The position numbers and the translations under genes are program-made. The notes under the pieces were generated by a model. That model had not been told where the DNA came from. It was given only the letters and a program-made list of their open reading frames with translations, and made no database searches. 64,000 bases of DNA from the NCBI RefSeq assembly GCF_006442545.2, contig NZ_CP083952.1, positions 4,999,501 through 5,063,500 of the forward strand, written 5' to 3'. Source of the DNA: Mesorhizobium sp. B2-1-8. Its GTDB lineage: Bacteria; Pseudomonadota; Alphaproteobacteria; Rhizobiales; Rhizobiaceae. Numbering within the stretch: position 1 is the stretch's first letter; the number at the start of each line of letters is the position of its first letter. This document shows positions 20,743 through 29,374 of the stretch, piece by piece.

Positions 20743-21642
20743 TTAAGCGGTATTTGCCCGATTGGAAATCCGCTCGGCCGCCAGTTCGATAAAGGCCTTG
20801 ACCAAGGGCGAAAGGTGGCGGCTGCTCGGATAGAGGACATGCAGTCCGCCGGCCGGTGTCGTGTAGTCATCGAGAACGCGCTGCAGGCGCCCCTGATCGA
20901 TCAACCCTTCGGCCATCGCCTGGGGCAATTGTGCGATGCCGAAGCCCGCGAGCGCGGCCGCAACCACCGCCTGCATTTCATTGGCGGCGAAGCGCCCCGC
21001 AACCACGGCCGTCTCCTGGCCTTGTGGTCCATCCAGCACCCAGTGGGCAACTGACGCCGATGGACCCGCGATGACGCATCGATGGCGCGCTAGATCCGCC
21101 GGACTTTCCGGCATTCCGTATCGTGTGAGATAGTCGGGGCTGGCGCAGAGCAGCCTGCGCGTGGCGCCGAGCTTGCGGGCGATCAGCGTCGAATCCTGGA
21201 GGGTGCCGGTGCGGAAGGCAAGGTCGATGCCGTCCTCGACCAGGTTGAGCTTGTCGTCGGTGAGGCGAAGCTCGACATTGGTCTTTGGATACAACTCCAG
21301 AAAGTCGACCACGGCGCGGATGAGGAAGTAGCTGCCAAAACCTACTGGGGCCGAAACGCGGATGGTGCCCGACGGTTCTGCCCTCGCCTCCGCGAGACGC
21401 AGATTCGCCTCCTCTATCGCCCGCAACCCTTGGCTGCTCTGCTCATAATAGGACCGCCCGGCATCCGTCAGGTTGAGGCTGCGTGTCGTGCGCTGCAGCA
21501 GGCGCACGCCGACCTCGCGTTCCAGCGCGGCGACACGGCGGCTGACCGTCGTCTTCGGCATGGCGAGCAGGCGTGCTGCGGCGGTGAAGCTGCCGGCTTC
21601 GACGACGCGAGCAAACACGACGACATCATTGAGATCAACCAT
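20743..21642 (-). CDS. LysR-family transcriptional regulator
   Basis: 299 residues from the ATG at 21642 (MVDLNDVVVFARVVEAGSFT). A start at 21672 would add 10 residues. The helix-turn-helix is AARLLAMPKTTVSRRVAALE, followed by the effector domain. It belongs to the common subgroup beside oxidoreductases and NmrA-like genes. It is divergent from the NmrA-like gene at 21756 with a short A/T-rich spacer, and probably regulates it. Confidence 0.92.
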   Translation of the reverse strand: MVDLNDVVVFARVVEAGSFTAAARLLAMPKTTVSRRVAALEREVGVRLLQRTTRSLNLTDAGRSYYEQSSQGLRAIEEANLRLAEARAEPSGTIRVSAPVGFGSYFLIRAVVDFLELYPKTNVELRLTDDKLNLVEDGIDLAFRTGTLQDSTLIARKLGATRRLLCASPDYLTRYGMPESPADLARHRCVIAGPSASVAHWVLDGPQGQETAVVAGRFAANEMQAVVAAALAGFGIAQLPQAMAEGLIDQGRLQRVLDDYTTPAGGLHVLYPSSRHLSPLVKAFIELAAERISNRANTA

Positions 21643-21755
21643 TGTGCTCACAAGTGGAACAACGTTTTCCAATTATAGGCAATTATGCATCAATCGGACA
21701 GGGCGTAATTTTGCTCCGGACAAACAAGTCAGACAGAGAAGAAGGAGCAGACGAA

Positions 21756-22643
21756 ATGACCAGCAAACGTAGCGTTCTTGTGACCGGCGCCACGGGCCAG
21801 CAAGGTGGCGCGGTTGCGCGTGCGCTGTTGGCCCGGGGCCATCGCGTCAAGGGACTGACGCGCAGGCCGGACAGCGAGGGCGCGCGGCAACTGGCGTCGG
21901 CCGGCGCCGAGATGGTGGCCGGCGATCTCGCTGACGCGGGCTCGGTCGTGAGCGCCGCAAAAGGCGTCGACACCATGTTCCTGATGGGCAACAGCTATGA
22001 AGCCGGCCTCGAGGAGGAGACCCGTCTGGGGATCCTTGCCGCCGATGCTGCGAAGACCGCCGGCGTCGGACACCTGATCTATTCCTCCGTTGCCGACGCC
22101 GACAAGAAGACAGGCATCCCGCATTTCGAAAGCAAATATCTGGTCGAGCGGTATATCGAGCAGCTCGGCGTTCCCTATTCGATCAGCGCGCCGGTGGCCT
22201 TCATGGAGAATGCCGTTGCGCCGTGGTCGATCGGTGCGCTCAACCAAGGCATCCATGCCTTCGCGATGCCGCCCAAGCGGGTGCTTCAACTGGTCGCCCT
22301 GGCGGATATCGGCGCTTTCGTGGCCGCCCTCGCCGAGCGGCGGGAACGGGTATTCGGCAAGCGCTTCGATTTCGCCGGCGACGAATTGTCGGGCGAAGAA
22401 CAGGCCGCAATCCTGTCCGGCGCCATCGGCCATCCGATCCGCTATCAGGAAATACCGATCGCGGTTGCTCGTCAGCAAAGCGAGGACGCTGCGCTGATGT
22501 TCGAATGGTTCGACCGCGTCGGCTACGACGTCGACATCGCCAGCTTGCACAGGGAATTTCCGGAGGTGCGCTGGCACGGCTTTGCCGACTGGGCGCGCGC
22601 GTTCGACTGGAGCGTTCTGACGACCAAAGCGCTGGAACGCTGA
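21756..22643 (+). CDS. NmrA-like NAD(P)-binding protein (atypical SDR)
   Basis: 295 residues. The Rossmann motif VTGATGQQGGAVARALL (GxxGxxG) lies at residues 8-24, and the NmrA-like layout lacks the SDR YxxxK catalytic pair. The ATG at 21756 has aaggag upstream; the frame is open back to 21642, but that overlaps the divergent regulator gene. Members sense NAD(P) redox state or reduce quinones or other small molecules. The substrate is unknown. Confidence 0.88.
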   Translation: MTSKRSVLVTGATGQQGGAVARALLARGHRVKGLTRRPDSEGARQLASAGAEMVAGDLADAGSVVSAAKGVDTMFLMGNSYEAGLEEETRLGILAADAAKTAGVGHLIYSSVADADKKTGIPHFESKYLVERYIEQLGVPYSISAPVAFMENAVAPWSIGALNQGIHAFAMPPKRVLQLVALADIGAFVAALAERRERVFGKRFDFAGDELSGEEQAAILSGAIGHPIRYQEIPIAVARQQSEDAALMFEWFDRVGYDVDIASLHREFPEVRWHGFADWARAFDWSVLTTKALER

Positions 22644-22661
22644 ACTAGCCAGAACGCTGAA

Positions 22662-24182
22662 CTAGAAAGTCTGGTTATAGGCGCCGACTTCCGGACTGCG
22701 GCGCAGCACGGCGTCGACGGCATCGAACATCTGCCGGCGACGCTCGGACGAGACCGGGCTTTCGACGACCACGACCAGTTCCGGCTTGTTCGACGAGGCG
22801 CGCACCAGACCCCAGGTGCCGTCCTCGGCAACGACGCGCACGCCATTGACGGTGACGAGGTCCGCGATCTTCTGGCCAGCGAAACTGGCACCGTCCCGCT
22901 TCATCGCCTGAAAATCGGAGACCACCCGTTCGACGACGCCGTACTTCACCTCGTCCGCGCAGTGCGGAGACATGGTGGGCGTGCCGAAGGTGAGCGGCAG
23001 CGCACGGTAGAGATCGGCCATCGAACTGGCCGGGTTGCGGTCCAGCATCTGGCAGATGGCGATTGCCGTGACCAACCCGTCGTCATAACCGCGCCCGATC
23101 GGAGGGTTGAAGAAGAAATGGCCTGACTTTTCGAAGCCGGCGACCGCGCCGAGTTCGGCAACGCGGCGCTTGATGTAGGAATGGCCGGTCTTCCAGTAGT
23201 CGGTAGCCGCGCCATTGGCGCGCAGCACCGCGTCGGTGTTGAACAGTCCGGTCGACTTGACGTCGACGACAAAGGTCGAACCCGGATGGAGCCGCGAAAT
23301 ATCCCGCGCGAGCATGACGCCGACCTTGTCGGCGAAGATCTCGTTGCCTTCATTGTCGACGACACCGCAGCGGTCGCCGTCGCCATCGAAGCCCAGCCCA
23401 ACATCGGCCCCTGTCTCCAGCACCTTGTCCCTGATGGCATGCAGCATCTGCATGTCTTCCGGATTGGGATTGTAGTTTGGAAACGTATGATCAAGCTCGA
23501 CATCAAGCGGGATCACTTCGCAGCCGATCCGTTCCAGCGCGTCAGGTGCAAAGGCGCCGGCAGTGCCATTGCCGCAAGCGGCAACCACTTTGAGCTTTCG
23601 TGTTAAGCGCTTGCCCATGGTCAGGTCGTCGAGATAGGTGGCGCGAAAATCGCGGACGAAATCATAGGAGCCGCCGCCTGTAAGGTCGAAATCGCCGGCC
23701 AGCACGATCGCCTTCAGCGCGCTCATCTCCTCGGGCCCGAAGGTCAGCGGCCGCGCCGCACCCATCTTGACGCCGGTCCAGCCATTTTCGTTGTGCGAGG
23801 CAGTGACCATCGCCACCGACTGCGTCTCCAGTGCGAACTGCGCGAAATAGGCCATCGGCGACAGCGCCAGGCCGATATCCTTCACCCGTGCGCCGGCCGC
23901 CATCAGTCCGGAAACCAATGCCAGCTTGATGCCAAGCGAATAGGAACGGAAATCATGTCCGGTGACGATGTCGGGTCCAACGCCGAGACGGCGGATCATC
24001 GTGCCCAGCCCCATACCCAGCGCCTGAACGCCGATCAGGTTAAGTTCGGGCGGCACCGTCGAACCGGGATGGCCGAACCACCAGCGCGCATCGTATTCCC
24101 GAAAACCGGATGCCTTGATCAGCGCCGCGGTTTCGAATTCGAAGCTGTTGGGCCATGCTTCACCAACGATTTTTGGGGGCAA
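22662..24182 (-). CDS. phosphomannomutase/phosphoglucomutase
   Basis: 506 residues. The active phosphoserine loop is VTASHNENGWTG, the metal loop FDGDGDRCG, and the C-terminal phosphate-binding region lies around VRASSNKPELVVVVES. It interconverts hexose 6- and 1-phosphates and so feeds GDP-mannose or UDP-glucose synthesis. No ATG precedes the conserved FREYDARWW block, so the start is non-ATG. The TTG at 24182 (MPPKIVGEAWPNSFEF) with ggag 11-14 nt upstream fits best. It probably works with the guanylyltransferase fusion at 18457. Confidence 0.92.
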   Translation of the reverse strand: MPPKIVGEAWPNSFEFETAALIKASGFREYDARWWFGHPGSTVPPELNLIGVQALGMGLGTMIRRLGVGPDIVTGHDFRSYSLGIKLALVSGLMAAGARVKDIGLALSPMAYFAQFALETQSVAMVTASHNENGWTGVKMGAARPLTFGPEEMSALKAIVLAGDFDLTGGGSYDFVRDFRATYLDDLTMGKRLTRKLKVVAACGNGTAGAFAPDALERIGCEVIPLDVELDHTFPNYNPNPEDMQMLHAIRDKVLETGADVGLGFDGDGDRCGVVDNEGNEIFADKVGVMLARDISRLHPGSTFVVDVKSTGLFNTDAVLRANGAATDYWKTGHSYIKRRVAELGAVAGFEKSGHFFFNPPIGRGYDDGLVTAIAICQMLDRNPASSMADLYRALPLTFGTPTMSPHCADEVKYGVVERVVSDFQAMKRDGASFAGQKIADLVTVNGVRVVAEDGTWGLVRASSNKPELVVVVESPVSSERRRQMFDAVDAVLRRSPEVGAYNQTF

Positions 24183-24380
24183 GACAGCAGAGCTCCAGGC
24201 TGCAGAAACACAATCTATCGACGCAGCGGCTTAGCACACAAGGCTTTAAGCCGCGTTTATCCCAGATGGAAATCCGGGCTTTCCGGCACTGCCCGACGAA
24301 AGCGCACGAAATGCGACAGAAGTGCTGCCAATGCCGCTTGCAGGAACGAAGTGTGGCAGCTATAAGCCCGCGTCTGGTCA

Positions 24381-24457
24381 CGGAGTGTAGCGCAGCCTGG
24401 TAGCGCACCTCGTTCGGGACGAGGGGGTCGCAGGTTCAAATCCTGCCACTCCGACCA
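24381..24457 (+). tRNA. tRNA-Pro (anticodon CGG)
   Basis: A 77-nt cloverleaf. The acceptor arms are CGGAGTG and CACTCCG with discriminator A and an encoded CCA. The D-arm contains AGCCTGGTAGCGC, the anticodon stem-loop is CCTCG-TTCGGGA-CGAGG (CGG at positions 34-36), and the T-arm contains GGTTCAAATCC. It sits at the left boundary of the accessory stretch of stress genes and decayed genes that extends to about 38.5 kb. Confidence 0.96.
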
Positions 24458-24530
24458 GTCAAAACAATGGGTTAGCAACACGGCATTTCCGCTACCCCAC
24501 AGATATCCCCACAGAAACAGATGCCGCGGC

Positions 24531-25133
24531 CTAGCGCTTGCGCAACAACACCGGCACGACGTGGTGAAAAGCGATTCCCTCATCGCGGTGTTCACCCCCG
24601 GAAATCGCTGCAAACCATGCTGCCGCAGCGCCAAGCGCGGAGCCTGCAGCAGTCGCAAAGCCAAATATGGCAGCTATATGGGCTGAAAGGCGCATCGTGC
24701 TTTCGTTGACAGCGGGATTGGCTATGGCGGCCGCGCCGTGGCCAGCAATGATCGCCAAGAAAAACGCTGCTCCGAGTGTCGCTAGAGCCCAGACTGCGAT
24801 GCCGTGTATGCCATCGCGGAATTCGCTTTCGCTTTGGTTGCTATCTTCCCAGCGCGTGCGCATTCGTCCAGCTACATAACCGCCGGCTGCGGAACTTGCT
24901 ATGGCGACGATAACTACCCACAGCCCGGCCACGAGCACATTCCAAGAGGCGCCCCCGTTGGGAAGAGTTGGAGAACCCAGCCCCAAACCAGCACTTGACC
25001 CGAATTGCAAAAGAACCACTGAAGTGGCGCAAGCAATGACACCCCCGCCGAATATGCCTCCCCATTCAAGATAGGACGATGTAGCCCCTTTTGGGGTCAC
25101 TGCAACGCTTTCCGTCGGGGCTATTTTGGCCAT
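24531..25133 (-). CDS. small membrane protein, paralogue of the protein encoded at 29375-30277
   Basis: 200 residues from the ATG at 25133 (MAKIAPTESVAV). Four hydrophobic segments are visible, at about residues 25-55, 65-95, 110-140 and 155-185. It shares the pattern GGYxAGRxRTxW...FRDxxHGxxxWALATL with the protein at 29375, so the two are duplicated copies of one family. The function is unknown. It follows the 24-residue microprotein gene on the same strand with 4 bp between, so both probably use the stress-type promoter at 25246. Confidence 0.75.
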   Translation of the reverse strand: MAKIAPTESVAVTPKGATSSYLEWGGIFGGGVIACATSVVLLQFGSSAGLGLGSPTLPNGGASWNVLVAGLWVVIVAIASSAAGGYVAGRMRTRWEDSNQSESEFRDGIHGIAVWALATLGAAFFLAIIAGHGAAAIANPAVNESTMRLSAHIAAIFGFATAAGSALGAAAAWFAAISGGEHRDEGIAFHHVVPVLLRKR

Positions 25134-25137
25134 GATC

Positions 25138-25212
25138 TTACCGAAGTCCAAAAAGTGACAGAATGAACAAAACGACCACCACGAGGCCGACAAGATAGAT
25201 TATTCCGTTCAC
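25138..25212 (-). CDS. 24-residue hydrophobic membrane microprotein
   Basis: A GTG start at 25212 is preceded by a strong ribosome-binding site (aggaggagg), and the frame ends at a TAA at 25138. The product starts MNGIIYLVGL, is almost wholly hydrophobic and ends FGLR, a single membrane helix. It is too short for standard gene callers. Expression is supported by the Shine-Dalgarno site and by a near-consensus EcfG promoter 34 bp upstream. A second, broken microprotein gene of similar style lies at 30287. Confidence 0.65.
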   Translation of the reverse strand: MNGIIYLVGLVVVVLFILSLFGLR

Positions 25213-25245
25213 GGCATCCTCCTCCTGGTTGCGGACCGTAAGACA

Positions 25246-25270
25246 AACGTGTCCGCAATGTTTTGGTTGC
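25246..25270 (-). promoter_or_regulatory. EcfG (general stress) promoter-like site
   Basis: On the minus strand this reads GCAAC-N16-CGTT, one mismatch from GGAAC-N16-CGTT, about 34 bp upstream of the microprotein start at 25212. Confidence 0.5.
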
Positions 25271-25640
25271 AAAAGAGCCGGGCTTGGAAATATGGATGTC
25301 GGTGATAAGTGGAAATTCCGCCATGAAATCGGCATCCCCAGTGATGTACGCATTTAAGAGCGGCAAAGCTGATTTAATGACATCTATTGCGGGCGGCCCG
25401 TCCGTTCCGTCACTGAAGGATCGTGCAGGGCCGATTCCGCAGAAGGCAGAAAAAGGCAGAGGCTCACGCCTACCTCTTCGCCGTGCCTACGGCTCCCCAC
25501 AAGTGAGATCGAACCCAACCCGATTCCGTCGAGATGGGTTCGATCGTAGCGCTCCGTCATAACGAAGCAGGATCGAGGGCTACATTCGGTGCCGCAGCAG
25601 GATCAGGTCCAGTTTCCCGACCTCGTCCGCGGATTCGGTT
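25271..25640. other. no gene recognised
   Basis: 370 bp between the microprotein promoter and the YflT-like gene. Open frames are present, but none has family-like sequence or a good ribosome-binding site. I see no clear repeats or RNA gene. Confidence 0.4.
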
Positions 25641-26243
25641 TCAGCGTCGATTGATTGCGCGTCCCCGGTCGCGGTCGATCTCGCCTGGCACGTATTCGCC
25701 TGCATTGACGTCGAAGCCGGTCCAGCCGTCGGCCTCGTACATCCTGCGGCGTTCAGTCAGGTCGACCGATCGGGACTGACCCAAGATCTCCTCGGCGTTC
25801 GGCACGAGCTCGTCCTGCACCTTGGCCGTCACCAGGGTGCCGCCGCGGCGTACACCTTCCGCATACACGTGTGCATCGCGCTCGGGCACGCCCGAGTCCG
25901 TCAGGGCGCCGATGATGCCGCCGGCCGCCCCACCGGCGACGGCACCGGCCACCGCTCCCACGGCGGTGGCGGCGAGCCATCCGGCCGCGACCACCGGGCC
26001 AACACCAGGGATGGCCATGACGCCAAGCCCCGTGAGCAGGCCCCCGGCACCGCCGACCACAGCTCCGATTCCCGCACCGCTGCCCGCATCTTCGGCGGCC
26101 TCGGAACGGTTTGTGTCGTACCAGTCATCCGAGTTATTGGCGACGATGCTGATATTGGAATGCGGAACGCCCGTCGCCTCGAGCTCGCCGACCGCATCGG
26201 CTGCGTCGTCATAATTGTCGAAAAGTCCGGTTACCGTTTTCAT
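25641..26243 (-). CDS. YflT/general stress protein 17M-like protein with a glycine-rich membrane segment
   Basis: 200 residues. The N-terminal 45 residues (VTGLFDNYDDAADAVGELEA) match the heat-induced stress protein YflT domain. A long Gly/Ala region (about 55-115) resembles a glycine-zipper membrane hairpin, and the C-terminus is hydrophilic and acidic. Cellular role unknown; bacterial relatives are stress induced. The ATG at 26243 has aggag upstream, and the DUF4142 gene ends 21 bp before, so the two form an operon. Confidence 0.8.
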   Translation of the reverse strand: MKTVTGLFDNYDDAADAVGELEATGVPHSNISIVANNSDDWYDTNRSEAAEDAGSGAGIGAVVGGAGGLLTGLGVMAIPGVGPVVAAGWLAATAVGAVAGAVAGGAAGGIIGALTDSGVPERDAHVYAEGVRRGGTLVTAKVQDELVPNAEEILGQSRSVDLTERRRMYEADGWTGFDVNAGEYVPGEIDRDRGRAINRR

Positions 26244-26264
26244 GTGATTTCTCCTGATCCATGC

Positions 26265-27005
26265 TCACTTGCTTGCAAGGACGTTGCCCTGGTAATCGAC
26301 CCCAACGTTGAGGTTTTCGCCTCCTTTGGAGGCCTGACCGCGCCAGATGCCCTGGTTGTCCTTGGTAAGCTTCGACACGTTTTTATATCCCGCATTCTCG
26401 ATACGGCTCTTGGCCTGGGCTTCGGTGAAGCTGTTTGCGCCCGGTACGAGAGCGGCGGCGTTCGGAGTATTGTCGGTCTTCACCGCCGGCGTTGTCGCTC
26501 CGGTGATGTCATCTTGCGCGGCGGCGATCTTTTCGATCGTCTGCTGGTGCATCTTCAGCGTACCGACCGTCTGCTGGGCGAAAGTCTTGAGTGCCGCGTT
26601 GTCACCACCGCTGGCATAATCTTCAAACAGCTTGACTGCGTCGTCATGCGCCTTGCGCTGCATGTCGACATACAGTGGATCGATCGGCTGCTGCGCGTTC
26701 TTGAGCTTGTCCAGATCCGCTTGGTGCTGGGCGTCGAGCGCTGCCGGTACTTTCAATTTTTGTTGGTTGGCGACCGCTTCCAGCTTGGCGTTGGCGGCGC
26801 CGTGGTCACGGATCATCATCTGAGCAAAATCCTTGATGCGCTGGTCCTGGGTCTTGCCCAGGGCAATCTGGCTCGAATCGACCTCGAACTTGCCGCCGAC
26901 GGCAGCTTTGTCGACAAAATCCTGGGCGCTGTCGGCAGCGAAGGCAGGCATTGCGAGAACAACGGACGCAGTGGCGAAGGCGGCAAGAAGGTGTCGTGTT
27001 TTCAT
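26265..27005 (-). CDS. periplasmic DUF4142 protein with C-terminal PepSY-like region
   Basis: 246 residues from the ATG at 27005, with aaggat upstream. The signal peptide MKTRHLLAAFATASVVLAMP ends at AFA-ADS. Residues 25-165 are the DUF4142 four-helix ferritin-like bundle (FVDKAAVGGKFEVDSSQIAL, MMIRDHGAANAKLEAVA). Residues 190-246 resemble a small PepSY/DUF-type module (EAQAKSRIENAGYKNVSKL). It is likely periplasmic with no assigned activity. First gene of an operon with the YflT-like gene. Confidence 0.82.
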   Translation of the reverse strand: MKTRHLLAAFATASVVLAMPAFAADSAQDFVDKAAVGGKFEVDSSQIALGKTQDQRIKDFAQMMIRDHGAANAKLEAVANQQKLKVPAALDAQHQADLDKLKNAQQPIDPLYVDMQRKAHDDAVKLFEDYASGGDNAALKTFAQQTVGTLKMHQQTIEKIAAAQDDITGATTPAVKTDNTPNAAALVPGANSFTEAQAKSRIENAGYKNVSKLTKDNQGIWRGQASKGGENLNVGVDYQGNVLASK

Positions 27006-27170
27006 CGGCTTTATCCTTGTCAGTGAGCGAATTTTCGCTGCGTTCCTAACAAGCCAAAATGCGCTTTGTTCCCCGCGTCCAGATGACACGATGGCGGACC
27101 AGGCGGCGCCAAAGACCGCCGTGGAGGCAAGCGGTTTCCAGGCGCCGCCATTCCAAACGCGGGGTGCGCG

Positions 27171-27195
27171 GGAACAAATCGACGGTCGCGGAGTT
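27171..27195 (+). promoter_or_regulatory. EcfG promoter-like site
   Basis: GGAAC-N16-AGTT, 74 bp upstream of the DUF982 gene at 27269. The core GGAAC and TT are kept. Confidence 0.4.
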
Positions 27196-27268
27196 GGGAG
27201 CGGTTTGCGCGACGCCGTCTCCTTCGGCAGGCTTCGTAAAGTGACAGGGGCAGGTCTCGGAGGGGCAG

Positions 27269-27520
27269 GTGCTTACAGGCCGTTTCAGAAAAACGGTCGT
27301 CATTCAACCGGGCCGAATTGAACGAGACAGGGTTGTCGTCTCCGTGTCCGATGCCGCTGAAGTGCTGCTGCGGGACTGGCCAAAGCCGACATCCGAAATG
27401 TGTCTTGCCGCGATCAGGGCGTGCCTCGCCGTGATGCGTGGCGAAAAAGATCCAAAGGTCGCGAGACAGGCGTTCATCGTTGCGGCCAAGGACGCCAGGA
27501 TCCTGCTTGAGCAAATCTAG
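27269..27520 (+). CDS. DUF982 domain protein
   Basis: 83 residues from a GTG with ggagg 7 nt upstream. The sequence SDAAEVLLRDWPKPTSEMCL followed by A-x-R-x-C-L-A and FIVAAKDARILLE matches the DUF982 family, small proteins nearly confined to rhizobia and relatives and often present in many copies. Function unknown. An EcfG-like motif precedes it. Confidence 0.8.
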   Translation: MLTGRFRKTVVIQPGRIERDRVVVSVSDAAEVLLRDWPKPTSEMCLAAIRACLAVMRGEKDPKVARQAFIVAAKDARILLEQI

Positions 27521-27582
27521 GCATTGCAAACCTCCGCCGCGGATTTGGCAGAGTTCGGTTGGAAATTGGAAAGAGAGAGGTC

Positions 27583-27909
27583 ATGGCGAAGATGTCAAAT
27601 CCTACTCCTGCCTCTGCCAGAGGAGAGATTCAGGCGGGAGCGACGCAGGACAAAACGCCGGGATTCGATCCCGCCATTGCCCCGCTGGAAACCGACGCCG
27701 AGGCGGCCGACACACAAAATCCGGTAGCTGAAGCAGAGCCGCCACGTTCCCGGCCAAAATTCGAGAACGACGCCAGCTTCGCCAATGCGATGCGGCCGAT
27801 CGAAGGCGAACCGGAACTGCGGCCTCGCGGCAACTGGCCGCTCTTGGTCATAGCAGCTGTCGTTTTGGTCGCAGCCGCGGTTTTTCTGGCCGCGAGCATG
27901 CTGCGCTGA
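27583..27909 (+). CDS. hypothetical protein with C-terminal membrane anchor
   Basis: 108 residues from the ATG at 27583, with agagagg upstream. The first 75 residues are hydrophilic and rich in Ala/Pro/Glu, and the end NWPLLVIAAVVLVAAAVFL is a single transmembrane helix, so it is tail-anchored. I do not recognise a family. A damaged copy of its 3' end lies at 33550-33672. Confidence 0.6.
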   Translation: MAKMSNPTPASARGEIQAGATQDKTPGFDPAIAPLETDAEAADTQNPVAEAEPPRSRPKFENDASFANAMRPIEGEPELRPRGNWPLLVIAAVVLVAAAVFLAASMLR

Positions 27910-27936
27910 AAATTCACGACGATGCGCGGCGATGAC

Positions 27937-28209
27937 CTATTCGCGAAGATCGGGTGCGCTCTTCATGCCAGAGACTTCGGTCATCGGGCACAGCAGCCGC
28001 GGGCGCGCCGGGTCGGATGTCGAGCTTGTCCCAAGGGATGCGGTACAGACCATCACGGCGGCGCAGCCGAAACAGATCGAGCACCGCCACGCGACGAAAT
28101 CGTCGTCATCCCGTTCGGCGCAGATTTCCTCGATGTAGCCGATGCTCTTGCCTCGTTGCGATAGAACGCATCGCCCAGCTAGATGTTCGAGATTGACGTT
28201 GGTCATCAT
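27937..28209 (-). pseudogene. PRC-barrel-like small protein gene, internally frameshifted
   Basis: The frame from ATG 28209 to TAG 27937 is nominally open, but only its ends look like family protein: MTNVNLEHLAGRCVLSQRGK at the start and SDPARPRLLCPMTEV at the end. The middle reads as family protein only in another frame (VAVLDLFRLRR and YRIPWDKLDI). Two compensating single-base changes would explain this. The start overlaps the stop of the next broken gene, so it was the last gene of a three-gene operon. Confidence 0.6.
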
Positions 28210-28570
28210 CAAGCTCCCGGGATGCGTCCGATGACATGATCGCGCAGCCAGTCCTGCCAGGCGAAGATCGACGTCTGACGCACATCCACATCGAACTCGA
28301 TATCGATACCGATATCCTTCACCTTGTGCCAGGCGATCCGATGCGGCTCGCCATGGCGCTTTCCGCCCAGCTTTGCCGCGAGTTGCGCCATCCACCGCCC
28401 GGGTCCTGCGCCGAGGCGGCGCGCCAAAGTGATGGAGCCAAGTTCGATCGCAACGATCCTTGGCGGCTTGCCCTGCCGCAACTCCGCCACCACCAGCCCA
28501 TCGATCTTGCCTTGACCTGTTCGCGGTCAACCACCTGCTTGTCCAGGAGATCACGCAGCAATTTCATCAT
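28209..28570 (-). pseudogene. PRC-barrel-like protein gene with one frameshift
   Basis: The N-terminus MKLLRDLLDKQVVDREQVK is in one frame, and the rest (GKIDGLVVAELRQGKPPRI to HVIGRIPGA) is in another. The break is at the sequence gtcaaggcaag near 28507, consistent with loss of one base. Joined, the product would be about 120 residues and resemble the PRC-barrel-like proteins that accompany NRAMP-type transporters. The start overlaps the stop of the NRAMP remnant (ATGA). Confidence 0.65.
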
Positions 28571-29290
28571 GTGCCTCCGAATATCTGCAGCGGAATCGTC
28601 ACCACAGCCAGCACAAAGCCGAGCGCGATCATGAAGATGACCGCGGCATTGGAGAAAATACCGTTGCGATGCGCGCCGACATAGCGTCGTTCAGCAGAAA
28701 CAGCAGTGGAACCACGGTCATCGGCAAGCTGGCCGCCGTCAGCGCCATGGAAAAGATGGTGAGCCTCAGCGGATCGAGACCAAGCATGATGGGGATAGCG
28801 GCAAGAAACAACGATACCGTGTACACCGCGCTGAACCCTGGGTTGTCGCGCGGCTTGCGATCCTCGCCCCACGTCCAGCCAAAACCTTGAGCCACGAGGT
28901 AAGCCTGCTGCAGCCCGACTTCGAGAGCAGCGCCGAGGCAGGCAAAGGCGAGAGAGGCTATGAGCAGGACGAAACCCCACAAGCCGAATACTGGGATCAG
29001 CATCAACGGCAACTGGTGATAGTCCTCCACCTGGTCGAAGCCGTGCGTCGCCAGCATGAGGGCGGCCACGATCAGCACGCCTACCGAAACGGTCCCCCAG
29101 AACGCCATCCCCAGTCCCGCTATGGCCCGATTGGCACGGAGATAGCTCTTGTTCCACTGGTCCTCGATTGCCCCGGAGGAATAAGAACATGAACAGGTAT
29201 GGCGATATCGAGGCGCCGAGGCTGGCCAACTTACATCACCACAGCACGTTCGCTCAGGCGGAGACTCTCAACCAGCCGACCTTGATTTCG
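28567..29290 (-). pseudogene. NRAMP-family divalent metal transporter remnant, 5'-truncated and multiply frameshifted
   Basis: Three blocks in different frames spell the C-terminal half of an NRAMP transporter. The first is LASLGASISPYLFMF. The second is SSGAIEDQWNKSYLRANRAI through TAASLPMTVVPLLFLLND. The third is YVGAHRNGIFSN through FVLAVVTIPLQIFGG. The first break looks like one inserted T near 29185 and the second like one lost base near 28683. Another indel near 29230 and the absent N-terminal half show the gene is dead. The functional protein would import Mn2+/Fe2+-like ions. Confidence 0.75.
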
Positions 29291-29374
29291 ACTACCACGT
29301 TCCACCAAAGACGAGCGCCCGCCGGCAAGCCGACGGGCGAATTTGATCAGGCAACCCAGCAAGGCAGCTGGCGG

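Noticed and set aside
24257..24664. 135-residue minus-strand frame with SEWQDLNLRPPRPERGALPG
   Set aside because: It is the translation of the antisense of tRNA-Pro(CGG) and its flanks, a known type of false protein.
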